A stretch of DNA of 43,151 nt, from assembly GCA_003131315.1 (NCBI GenBank), contig PKUV01000070.1, positions 1 to 43,151 of the forward strand, given 5' to 3'. Positions 15,886-23,081 of this stretch are shown here, one piece after another. The translations under genes and the position numbers were made by a program. This DNA is from Acidobacteriaceae bacterium (GTDB lineage: Bacteria > Acidobacteriota > Terriglobia > Terriglobales > Acidobacteriaceae). Below the pieces are notes generated by a model that saw nothing but the letters and a program-made list of their open reading frames with translations, had not been told where the DNA came from and did no database searches. How positions within the stretch are numbered: position 1 is the stretch's first letter; each line of letters begins with the position of its first letter.

Positions 15886-16866
15886 CTACGGCCTTGTGTG
15901 CCCGTTGGACGTAGCGCTCCCGGCGACCACGTTCCCACCGCCGATGCAGCCCAGGTGCATGTTCAGCATGTTCAGAGTGAAGTAGTTGCTGTCGCTTGGC
16001 TCCAGCGGAGAACCACCCCGCGTCTTGTCCGAAAAGCCATCGTGGCTGGGTTCGATGCCGACCTCGACTTCGGCCAAGGACACGGTCCCAAAGTCCGGGA
16101 TGAAGATGATGTTCCCGAACGTCCGGACTCCCGGAATCGGAATCGGTCCGATGCTTTTGACCAGTGAGCATTCGAGCTTAGAATAGCCGTTCCGCTCCCC
16201 TTTCGCGCGCCCATTGGCACGTTTCTTGAGATCGTCGATGTACGCGATCTTGGCATCGTACTGTTTCTCCAGACCCTCAGGAAGACCCTTGGCGCCGGCG
16301 ATGCTATCGAGTTGACGTTGGACGCGATCGAGGAAGCCGCGGTCTTCCAGATACCGTTTGTCGCCTTCCGGTCTGTCGCCGCAAATTGCGAGATCGAGTT
16401 CCACTTGGACCGGGTATCCGCCAACCCGCAAGTTTTCGAAGCGCGTGCCCAAGAACGTCACCTTGGGAACATGGCCGCTCTTCTCCGCATGCTCGGTGGA
16501 AACCTGCGCCACCATGCGATCGGCCGTGATGACTTCGAATACGTTCAGGCCTTCAATCACCGACGTCGACAGCGTCACCCAGCCAGAATGATCGTTGCCC
16601 CAAAGATCCTTTTTCTCGATCTTGCTGCCGGACGCACGAGTGTGGCCCGCCTTGAAGGAAATCAGGCCTTCCAGGGTAGTCTCCTCCACCGTCTGAGTGA
16701 TGTGGTCAGCGCGGCGGTTCTTCAATACAACGTGCGCATGGTGTTCGATCGGCTGATCGACAGGATGTTTCAAATTGCCACTGAGCACGTGGGCTTCGGC
16801 GTGATACACGTGGTACCGTTCCAGGCTAGGACGCGGCGCCACAGGTGATTTCGGATTTGCGGCCAT
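15886..16866 (-). CDS. conserved protein of unknown function in the ECF-CHAT locus
   Basis: A 326-residue soluble protein I do not recognise with confidence. It has no signal peptide or membrane helix. The N-terminal 180 residues look beta-rich (YHVYHAEAHVLSGNL, GWVTLSTSVIEGLNVFEVITA, PKVTFLGTRFENLRVGGYPV), with possible weak likeness to secreted 'choice-of-anchor' beta-sandwich proteins. A charged helical stretch (DRVQRQLDSIAGAKG to KKRANGRAKGERNGYSK) and a second beta section (ECSLVKSIGPIPIPGVRTF, GTVSLAEVEVGI) follow. It sits 24 bp after the anti-sigma gene and 2 bp before the CHAT gene start, so co-expression is very likely. It could be a substrate or partner of the CHAT peptidase (inference). 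Confidence 0.8.
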   Translation of the reverse strand: MAANPKSPVAPRPSLERYHVYHAEAHVLSGNLKHPVDQPIEHHAHVVLKNRRADHITQTVEETTLEGLISFKAGHTRASGSKIEKKDLWGNDHSGWVTLSTSVIEGLNVFEVITADRMVAQVSTEHAEKSGHVPKVTFLGTRFENLRVGGYPVQVELDLAICGDRPEGDKRYLEDRGFLDRVQRQLDSIAGAKGLPEGLEKQYDAKIAYIDDLKKRANGRAKGERNGYSKLECSLVKSIGPIPIPGVRTFGNIIFIPDFGTVSLAEVEVGIEPSHDGFSDKTRGGSPLEPSDSNYFTLNMLNMHLGCIGGGNVVAGSATSNGHTRP

Positions 16867-16890
16867 GTTGTTAGCTCCTCCCGTGTGAGA

Positions 16891-17586
16891 TTACTTCTGG
16901 ATTTGCAATTCAAATGATGCCCGACCGACTTCCTTACTTTCGCCGGCGCCAGTAATGCCACGCACGGCTAAAATGTAACCGCCCGCTTCCCGATCCGCTC
17001 CCGGTACTTGGACCGGCCACTGATCTTGCGCGGATGTCGCTGGAACCGTGAGCGACCATTCCAGCTTTCCGGCCGGATTATATAAGTCTGTCGTGTAATG
17101 GGAGTAGCCGCTCTCAGGCGGGATCCTCACAAAAAGCAGAAAACCTTTCCCCGGACGCGTCGTAATCACCGGCCCACCAGATCCCCATGTGCCGACATTC
17201 ACCGACGCCCACGGCAACACCTGTGGGCTGTTCAATGCCCGCTGCAGTTGCGGATACGTCACCAGATTCTGATACCCGATCACCGCCAGCAACAAGGCCA
17301 TCACAGGCACGGCAAACACCGGACGCAACTTTGAACGTAACCCGGCGAGCCATCCCGGTTTGACTGCGACCGGGGCGGGTACCGGCAAGCCGGCGGAAAT
17401 CGGCTCAGATTTTTCTGCCAACGCAACCTTGCTCTGCTCCACGAACAAAGCGCCGGTGTGGACGTCGAGCGCGCAATCCGGGCAGTCGAAAAAATGCTCC
17501 TCAAATTCATCCCGTGCCTCGGGATCAAGTTCGCCGAGCAGATATCTTTCCGTCATTTTTTGACGAACCACCACATCGTGGTCCAT
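16891..17586 (-). CDS. zinc-finger anti-sigma factor, membrane-anchored
   Basis: A 231-residue protein. The N-terminal zinc-binding anti-sigma domain (about 10-45) has His31-x3-Cys35-x2-Cys38 in EEHFFDCPDC, the usual zf-HC2 signature, after MTERYLLGELDPEARDEFEE. A Pro/Ala linker leads to one membrane helix (about 90-105, FAVPVMALLLAVIGY). The extracytoplasmic 120 residues are beta-rich (KGFLLFVRIPPESGYSHY) and may sense the signal. It follows the ECF sigma gene by 54 bp, the standard sigma-anti-sigma pair. By family knowledge it would hold the sigma factor inactive at the membrane until the signal arrives. Length is normal. Confidence 0.88.
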   Translation of the reverse strand: MDHDVVVRQKMTERYLLGELDPEARDEFEEHFFDCPDCALDVHTGALFVEQSKVALAEKSEPISAGLPVPAPVAVKPGWLAGLRSKLRPVFAVPVMALLLAVIGYQNLVTYPQLQRALNSPQVLPWASVNVGTWGSGGPVITTRPGKGFLLFVRIPPESGYSHYTTDLYNPAGKLEWSLTVPATSAQDQWPVQVPGADREAGGYILAVRGITGAGESKEVGRASFELQIQK

Positions 17587-17640
17587 TTAATGCCCCCTCA
17601 TATAAATAGTGCGCCGGCGCGACCCGGCGTTTCACAGCCA

Positions 17641-18222
17641 TCAGGCCGGAGTAAACTCCGGCGAATCATTTCCCATATTTTTTAAATACAACGACTTAAA
17701 TGATTGCTTCGCACGGTGCAGCAACACCCGCAGATACTCCCGGTCTACACCGAAGTCACGGCATACCTCGTCTTTGTCCCGCTCTTCGAGGAAAACCTCG
17801 CGCAGCAACCGCCGGTCGCGTTCTGAAAGTTGGTCCAGAATCTCCCGGACTTTCTTTTCCGTTTCTCTGGCGGCGAGGGCGCCCAGCAGATCGATCGCGC
17901 AGGCGCGGAGGTCCTTCTGTTCATCATCGAGCGAACTGTGGCGCGCGGTCGCGCGATAGTGCTCCAGCAAAACATTGTTGCAAATCGAATTCACAAACGA
18001 TCCCAGGCGTTCCGGGTGCAGAATCTTCCCGTCGCGCAGCGCCACGTAAAATCGCGCAAAGGTTTCCTGACGCACATCCTCAATGGCCTCCCGCGACTGC
18101 AGTCGCGAGCGTAATTTCACTTGGATCAGCGTACTGAAATACGCGCCAAAATGCTCTTGCGTGCGGGAGTCTCCTGCCCGCAGACGCTCGACGTAGGCTT
18201 CGTCAAAGGAGTGAAATTGCAA
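17641..18222 (-). CDS. ECF RNA polymerase sigma factor
   Basis: About 193 residues from a TTG at 18222; the open frame extends to 18408 but the added residues lack sigma character. Region 2 is seen in FDEAYVERLRAGDSRTQEHFGAYF and EDVRQETFARFYVALRDG, and region 4 in LDQLSERDRRLLREVFLEERDKDEVCRDFGVDREYLRVLLHRAKQ. Region 3 is absent, as in ECF factors. It heads a four-gene minus-strand locus with a zinc-finger anti-sigma, an unknown protein and a CHAT peptidase-like protein. Related ECF groups are normally autoregulated, but I could not find a convincing ECF promoter upstream of the gene. Confidence 0.9.
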   Translation of the reverse strand: MQFHSFDEAYVERLRAGDSRTQEHFGAYFSTLIQVKLRSRLQSREAIEDVRQETFARFYVALRDGKILHPERLGSFVNSICNNVLLEHYRATARHSSLDDEQKDLRACAIDLLGALAARETEKKVREILDQLSERDRRLLREVFLEERDKDEVCRDFGVDREYLRVLLHRAKQSFKSLYLKNMGNDSPEFTPA

Positions 18223-18711
18223 GAGCTTGCCCCGGGGAGCCGGAAGTGGCAGACAGTGTAGCACTTGCGGTGGCGAGCCGTGGCTGTTTTCCGGGACGAG
18301 TATGAGTGAGGATGACGGACGTTTCAGAGCCGTGTGGCTGCTGCAACGGCGTCCGGTCGGCGAGATGGAGCGGGCGGCGCGCACTGGGAAGAGTGAAACT
18401 CCTGTCACTTCTTAGGGCAGACGAACCGATCTGCTCCCTTTGGAGAAGACTGCGCTGCAGAAGACTGCGCACAAAGCGCCGGAGCCGCTTCCCCGTCGGC
18501 TCCGGCACTTTACTGGATCCCAGCCTGGAGTTTCCAGGCGGGGATCCCAAACTGTGGCTCATCGCCGCACAGCGCGATGTTTTCCACTTATTGGGATAGT
18601 GCAGAAAGCGCGTGGATCGTTTCAAACAATTTTTTGGCACCCGGCGTATCTGGCGATATCGTTGATGTTCACAGGGCTGCGGAAAAGCATTCTTGATCGC
18701 AAACAAAGGAC
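18223..18711. other. intergenic region with a strong hairpin
   Basis: About 490 bp between the sigma factor start and the FmdB stop, both on the minus strand. I see no supported gene. It should hold the promoter of the sigma locus. At 18478-18506 there is a hairpin with perfect 10-bp arms GCCGGAGCCG/CGGCTCCGGC and a 9-base loop. It may end FmdB transcription, although a T-run is lacking. A GGCTGCGGAAAA-like motif at about 18677 recalls the terminus of the dispersed element. Confidence 0.45.
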
Positions 18712-18951
18712 TTAGTCGAGGTTTTTCAGCGAGCAGGCTCCCGGCCCGCGAGCGTTGCCGCACGACCCACATGGTCCCGCCGGCATCGACGGATGGGTCG
18801 CCGCTCCGCCCTTTGCCGACACGGCGAACACTGACAGCTGCGGCTCCAGCTTTTTGCTCTGGCACTTCGGGCACTCGGCTTTTTGTTTACCGAAGACCAG
18901 AGCCTCGAACTCGTGCTGGCATTCCTTGCAGACGTACTCGAAGATGGGCAT
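18712..18951 (-). CDS. FmdB family zinc ribbon protein
   Basis: A 79-residue protein starting MPIFEYVCKECQHEFEAL, the classic FmdB N-terminus. Zinc ligands are two CxxC pairs, Cys8/Cys11 and Cys27/Cys30. A Gly/Ser/Pro-rich tail carries extra cysteines (CGSC at 61-64, Cys73). FmdB was named as a putative regulator of formamidase/methylamidase operons, but most members are of unknown role. It is monocistronic here, divergent from the YheT hydrolase with a 49-bp gap that must hold both promoters. Confidence 0.9.
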   Translation of the reverse strand: MPIFEYVCKECQHEFEALVFGKQKAECPKCQSKKLEPQLSVFAVSAKGGAATHPSMPAGPCGSCGNARGPGACSLKNLD

Positions 18952-19000
18952 GAAGAAAACTCCGCGAAGAAAATTGCTCTCTTCTATTTAAAATCAAAGC

Positions 19001-20044
19001 GTGGGTACTTCGCAAACACACGAGGAGACGCGTCCCTTCACGCCAAGTCGCTGGTTGCGCGGCGGGCACGTGCAAACGGTTGCCAGCTTTTTAATCACGC
19101 GACGTTTCCATCTGCCCGCACCCGAGGAGCGGTTGATCGAAGTTGCACCCGGCATCCAGGTACTTTGTCACTGTCACTGGCAAGCGGATCGAGCGCACGC
19201 GCTGACCGTCATTATTGTGCACGGGCTGGAAGGGTCGAGCGACTCGCAGTACATGCTCGGCGTCACCGAGAAGGCGCTGGCCGCGGGGATGAATGTGATC
19301 CGCTACAACCAGCGCAACTGCGGTGGCACGGACGCGCTCGCCCCGGTGCTCTATCACTCGGGGCTGTCGAATGACGTCGCGGCGGTGGCGCGGGAGGTCA
19401 TCGCGCGCGACGGTGTTTCGCGCCTGGCGCTGGTCGGCTTCTCGATGGGCGGCAACATCGTGCTGAAGTTGGCAGGGGAGTGGGGATCGCAGGCGCCGCC
19501 GCAGTTTCGCGCGGTCGTTGCGGTGTGTCCGGCGATTGATCTGGCGACGTCGGCGGATGCGCTGCACGAACCGGCGAACCGAATTTACGAAAAATATTTT
19601 TTGTGGGCGCTTCGCCGGCGGATGCTTCAGAAGGCGCGGCTCTTTCCCGACCACTTCGACGTGAGCCGCCTGCGTGGCATCCGAAGTCTGCGCGAGTTTG
19701 ATGACAACGTGACGGCTTACTATTGCGGCTTCACGGGCGTCGACGATTACTATGATCGAGCTTCGGCGGCACACGTGGTCGAGTGGATCGCGGTGCCGGC
19801 GCTGGTGTTGCACGCGGCGAATGATCCGTTCGTGCACATCACGGCGGAGACGCGGCGGAAGATTTCGTCGAACCAGAACATTACCTTCGTCGAAACGGCC
19901 GATGGCGGGCACTGCGCGTTTATCGGATCGTCTGTCGGGTCACCTGTGGGATCGCCCGCCAGAGTGGGGAATAGCAGTGATGGTCGTTATGACGACGGTT
20001 ATTGGGCGGAGCGTGAAATTGTGAATTTCCTGCGCCGCTTCTGA
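19001..20044 (+). CDS. YheT family alpha/beta-fold hydrolase
   Basis: A 347-residue serine hydrolase. The start is GTG, giving MGTSQTHEETRPFTPSRWLRGG. WLRGGHVQTV near the N-terminus and HGLEGSSDSQY are typical of the YheT/ABHD1-3 family. The catalytic triad is visible: Ser148 in GFSMGG, Asp275 in AANDPF and His304 in GGHC. The oxyanion region is IIVHGLEG. Members are esterases or possibly phospholipid/acyl hydrolases; the substrate is unknown. No signal peptide, so cytoplasmic. A palindromic repeat lies 55 bp after its stop. Confidence 0.9.
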   Translation: MGTSQTHEETRPFTPSRWLRGGHVQTVASFLITRRFHLPAPEERLIEVAPGIQVLCHCHWQADRAHALTVIIVHGLEGSSDSQYMLGVTEKALAAGMNVIRYNQRNCGGTDALAPVLYHSGLSNDVAAVAREVIARDGVSRLALVGFSMGGNIVLKLAGEWGSQAPPQFRAVVAVCPAIDLATSADALHEPANRIYEKYFLWALRRRMLQKARLFPDHFDVSRLRGIRSLREFDDNVTAYYCGFTGVDDYYDRASAAHVVEWIAVPALVLHAANDPFVHITAETRRKISSNQNITFVETADGGHCAFIGSSVGSPVGSPARVGNSSDGRYDDGYWAEREIVNFLRRF

Positions 20045-20098
20045 TGTGACGTGTCAAAAAACGCGGAGCGGAAATCTACATATCCGATCTAAAACCCC

Positions 20099-20181
20099 AT
20101 TGTCATCCTGAGCGAAGCGAAGGACCTGCTTTTCGCAGCGTCAATACAAAGCAGGTCCTTCGCTTCGCTCAGGATGACAAT
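20099..20181. repeat. perfect 34-bp inverted repeat (hairpin)
   Basis: Arms at 20099-20132 and 20148-20181 are exact reverse complements, with a 15-base spacer. The arm sequence contains CATCCTGAGCGAAGCGAAGG. It probably works as a transcription barrier after the YheT gene and is a recognisable dispersed-type repeat, but only this one pair is in the window. Confidence 0.85.
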
Positions 20182-20250
20182 CTATATTTCAAATGACACG
20201 TATATTTATTGTTACTTTGCCGGACACAGACACGCAGAGATGAGGTTCTG

Positions 20251-20826
20251 ATGGATGCTGACTTCTCGATCGAGTTGGGGCGGGAAGATCCGGTGCTGGA
20301 TTTTCCGTGGAAGGATCCGGCGGGCAGGCTTGCTTATGTTGACTTGAAGCGGCGTCCGGAGTTGATGGCGTGGATCGAGGAGGCGGAAGAGTTTCCCGAG
20401 CTGGGAGAATTGTTTCGGGCGATGAACTCGGCGCGGAGCATGGTGGAGACGGCGAAGTGCGATGCGTGGGCGACGAGGGAGCTGAGCGCGGAGGAAGAAG
20501 TTTACGATGCGTCGAACAAGTTCGCGAGTTATGTGGACGTGGTGTTTTCTAATATTGATGCGTGTCTATCTTTCTCCGCTCACGAACAGTTTGCCAGGAA
20601 GCTGGTTGAGTTGCTGCGGCGGACGCCGGAGACTCCGTCGGCGGCGGAGGTGTGCGTGCGGCGGTGTTACTTCGTGGAGGATGGCGGTGTCCGGGAAGGT
20701 TTTTACTGCACCTTGTATGTGAGCGGCTACGGAAACGACGAGGCCAGCGCGCGTCAGAATTGGGGAGTGGGGCTGAAGCTGATGGGGAATGCGATCGTGC
20801 AGTTGTCGGCGGGCGGGGTGGGGTGA
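20251..20826 (+). CDS. conserved hypothetical protein
   Basis: About 191 residues from the ATG at 20251, which has a GAGG ribosome site 6-8 bp upstream; the frame is open to an earlier start at 20209. It is soluble, acidic and alpha/beta in appearance, with VLDFPWKDPAGRLAYVDLKRRPELMAWI, a helical centre (ELGELFRAMNSARSMVETAKCDAW) and a beta-rich C-terminus (CVRRCYFVEDGGVREGFYCTLYVSGYG). It has no signal, no membrane helix and no motif I recognise. Codon use matches its neighbours, which supports a real gene. It stands alone between the hairpin repeat and a 300-bp spacer. Confidence 0.75.
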   Translation: MDADFSIELGREDPVLDFPWKDPAGRLAYVDLKRRPELMAWIEEAEEFPELGELFRAMNSARSMVETAKCDAWATRELSAEEEVYDASNKFASYVDVVFSNIDACLSFSAHEQFARKLVELLRRTPETPSAAEVCVRRCYFVEDGGVREGFYCTLYVSGYGNDEASARQNWGVGLKLMGNAIVQLSAGGVG

Positions 20827-21131
20827 GGGGACGGTGAAAGAGAGTCCTAAGCGGAACGCGGCCGTGGAATCCCCACTCTTGACCCAGAACGTCGAGGGTG
20901 GCGCCCGGCAGGGAACACCGAAGTTTGAAGTTTGTTTTTGGTACTGCGTGGACTGCGGACCTCTTTCCCGCATCTCCCGGTCCCCCAGACGGCACCCCAG
21001 CACCGAACACGTCGGTAACTTGGAACGATTCGGCCTACGAGTAGACAATATAGATTGACGCAACCCCTCTTCTCTCGCGACCGCCAGGGGGGCCGTGCAG
21101 GAAGGTTATGTCCTCACATCAGGTGTAACTC
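20827..21131. other. intergenic spacer, nothing recognised
   Basis: About 305 bp before the small unknown gene at 21132. I see no supported gene, tRNA or strong hairpin. It probably includes the promoter for the small protein and the kinase. An AGGTG ribosome-site-like motif precedes the ATG at 21132. Confidence 0.4.
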
Positions 21132-21395
21132 ATGGCGACAACTAAGATCGAAAGAGCAGGCGTTGGTTTTGGCCTTGGCCGGCAGGGTGGGCCGATCATA
21201 GTCGAAGTTCGCCCCCACCATGACACCATTTCCGCACTCAAAGGCGTTCAGGTTGGCTTCGAACTGCTGAACGGAATCACCCTCGATCAAGCGAAGAAAA
21301 TCCTGGATGTGCTGAACGAGAACATAATCGGCGTGGTTGTCACTACCGCGTCGGACGATAGGTCGGACAACAAGACGGAAGCGGCGTCAGGCTGA
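21132..21395 (+). CDS. small conserved-looking protein upstream of the Ser/Thr kinase
   Basis: An 87-residue protein I do not recognise. It starts MATTKIERAGVGFGLGRQGG and has a central helix (TLDQAKKILDVLNENIIGVVV) and a polar tail (TTASDDRSDNKTEAASG). No signal or membrane segment. The ATG has an AGGTG motif 6-8 bp upstream. It lies 30 bp before the kinase gene in the same direction, so it may be co-transcribed and could be a partner or substrate of the kinase (inference). Confidence 0.65.
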   Translation: MATTKIERAGVGFGLGRQGGPIIVEVRPHHDTISALKGVQVGFELLNGITLDQAKKILDVLNENIIGVVVTTASDDRSDNKTEAASG

Positions 21396-21425
21396 CGAGA
21401 TCACAACGAAACTCTGAAACCGCAG

Positions 21426-23081
21426 ATGACACCTATGGATGATCGCAGGAGCGAACGCTTTGGGCGATACGAGATCCTGGCCGAGCTGGGACGGGGAGCC
21501 ATGGGTGTTGTCTACAAGGCGCGCGATCCCAAGATTAACCGAGTCGTCGCGGTAAAGACCGTTTCGTTGGCTGGCCAAACCCCGGAAGAGGAACGCGAGT
21601 ATCGCGAGCGTTTCTTTCGGGAAGCGGAAGCTGCGGGCCGTCTGTCGCATCCGGGAATCGTAACCATCTTCGATGTGGGCGAGGAACCAGAGACGGGCGC
21701 TCCTTACATCGTAATGGAATTTGTTGGGGGGGAGTCCCTCGACAAGCTGCTGTCGCGGGACGACCACAAGTTACCGCTGGAGACAGCACTACAGCTAACG
21801 CTCGAACTGGCGGAAGCGCTGGATTGCGCGCATGGTCAAGGCGTGGTTCACCGCGATCTGAAGCCCGCGAATATCCTGTTGACCGAAGACGGCCATGCCA
21901 AAATCGCCGACTTTGGAGTGGCTAAACTGAACCTCGCCAACCACACTCTGGCGGGACGTGCGTTAGGCACACCCGCTTATATGTCGCCCGAACAATTGAA
22001 TGGCGAAGCGGTGGATGGGCGGTCGGACTTGTTTTCGCTAGGTGTGATCCTGTACACGGTCCTGACAGGGTACAGGCCGTTTCAAGGCAACAGCGCCGTC
22101 ACGGTCTCGTTCAAGGTAGTTAACCGCGACCCGGTACCGGCGACCCTTCTCGATACTGAGTTGCCGCCGGGACTCGATTACATCATTGCGCGAGCTATGG
22201 CGAAAGATCCCGCCGAACGTTATCAACGCGGCATGGAGATGGTGCTGGACATCCAGCACCTGCAGGAAGGACGAGAGCCGTGGAGCAAGGCAAAGCAGCC
22301 AGGTTCGCCCACGGGCGGGGACGCAGCACAAACGGCGAATGAAGGAACCAATTGGTCCCTGGGCCAACTGGTGATTGGAGCTAAACCCCGGTTAAGCGCG
22401 CGCTCTCTGCCCCTGGAGCACGGTGCAGCGGAGAACCTGCTGGAGCAGATGTGGAAGAAGTCTTTCGCCGGTGCGTTGCTTTTGGTCGGACTTCTCGTCT
22501 TTGGACTCTGGGTCATTTCGTTTGGCTCCCAAGGAGTGCCACCCAGAGCCGCCGAGCCACTTCCACTCGCCCGGGAGGTTGCCCCGGTCAAAACGGCGGC
22601 GACGCCAACGGCGCCAGCCGCGACCGCAGACGCTTCGGTTGCAACAGCGCCGACGCCAATCGCGAAAAAGCTCCCGAAGCCGGTTCCAGCGAGCCGAACC
22701 TATCGGCCCCCTTCGAAAGTGGCCCATGCAAGCTCACCAACAGTTTCTCCAGTAACTTCTCCAGCAACGTTGGAAATCGAGGTGGAGCACAAATTCGCGG
22801 AGGCCCATCTGTCGATCTGGGTGGATGATCGCCTGACTTACACGCACCTGTTGGAAGGAATAGACAAGAAACATCTGGTCGTGTTCCACCATGTCCAGGG
22901 CCATGAATTCCATGCCATGCAGGTGTCACCGGGAAAACATCGTCTCCGGGTGCAGGTGACCTCTGGTGGAGCCACCTATGACCAGTCCGCTACGGTGACG
23001 GGCGAGTTTGCTAGCGGGCAGGAAAACGTGCTACAGATCAGCTTCAATAAACACGGCGAGATGAACCTGAGCCTGCAATAG
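21426..23081 (+). CDS. membrane Ser/Thr protein kinase (PknB-type)
   Basis: A 551-residue kinase with a Hanks-type catalytic domain at about 14-280: P-loop LGRGAMGVVYKA (21-32), Lys44 in VAVK, catalytic HRDLKPAN (142-149, Asp144), DFG (162-164) and GTPAYMSPEQ. A juxtamembrane segment leads to a single helix (about 346-366). Outside lies a Pro/Ala/Thr-rich linker and a beta-rich domain (LEIEVEHKFAEAHLSIWVDD, HRLRVQVTSGGATYDQSATV) with no PASTA repeats. The start may be ATG 21426 or 21435. Its stop touches the stop of the convergent acyltransferase gene with no spacer. Confidence 0.93.
   Translation: MTPMDDRRSERFGRYEILAELGRGAMGVVYKARDPKINRVVAVKTVSLAGQTPEEEREYRERFFREAEAAGRLSHPGIVTIFDVGEEPETGAPYIVMEFVGGESLDKLLSRDDHKLPLETALQLTLELAEALDCAHGQGVVHRDLKPANILLTEDGHAKIADFGVAKLNLANHTLAGRALGTPAYMSPEQLNGEAVDGRSDLFSLGVILYTVLTGYRPFQGNSAVTVSFKVVNRDPVPATLLDTELPPGLDYIIARAMAKDPAERYQRGMEMVLDIQHLQEGREPWSKAKQPGSPTGGDAAQTANEGTNWSLGQLVIGAKPRLSARSLPLEHGAAENLLEQMWKKSFAGALLLVGLLVFGLWVISFGSQGVPPRAAEPLPLAREVAPVKTAATPTAPAATADASVATAPTPIAKKLPKPVPASRTYRPPSKVAHASSPTVSPVTSPATLEIEVEHKFAEAHLSIWVDDRLTYTHLLEGIDKKHLVVFHHVQGHEFHAMQVSPGKHRLRVQVTSGGATYDQSATVTGEFASGQENVLQISFNKHGEMNLSLQ

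Noticed and set aside
18203-18874. Minus-strand open frame between the sigma factor and FmdB
   Set aside because: It overlaps FmdB in another frame, is rich in Arg/Ser/Pro, and has no motif.
20789-21058. Plus-strand 89-codon frame in the 20.8-21.1 kb spacer
   Set aside because: No ribosome site, no motif, overlaps the previous gene; not supported.
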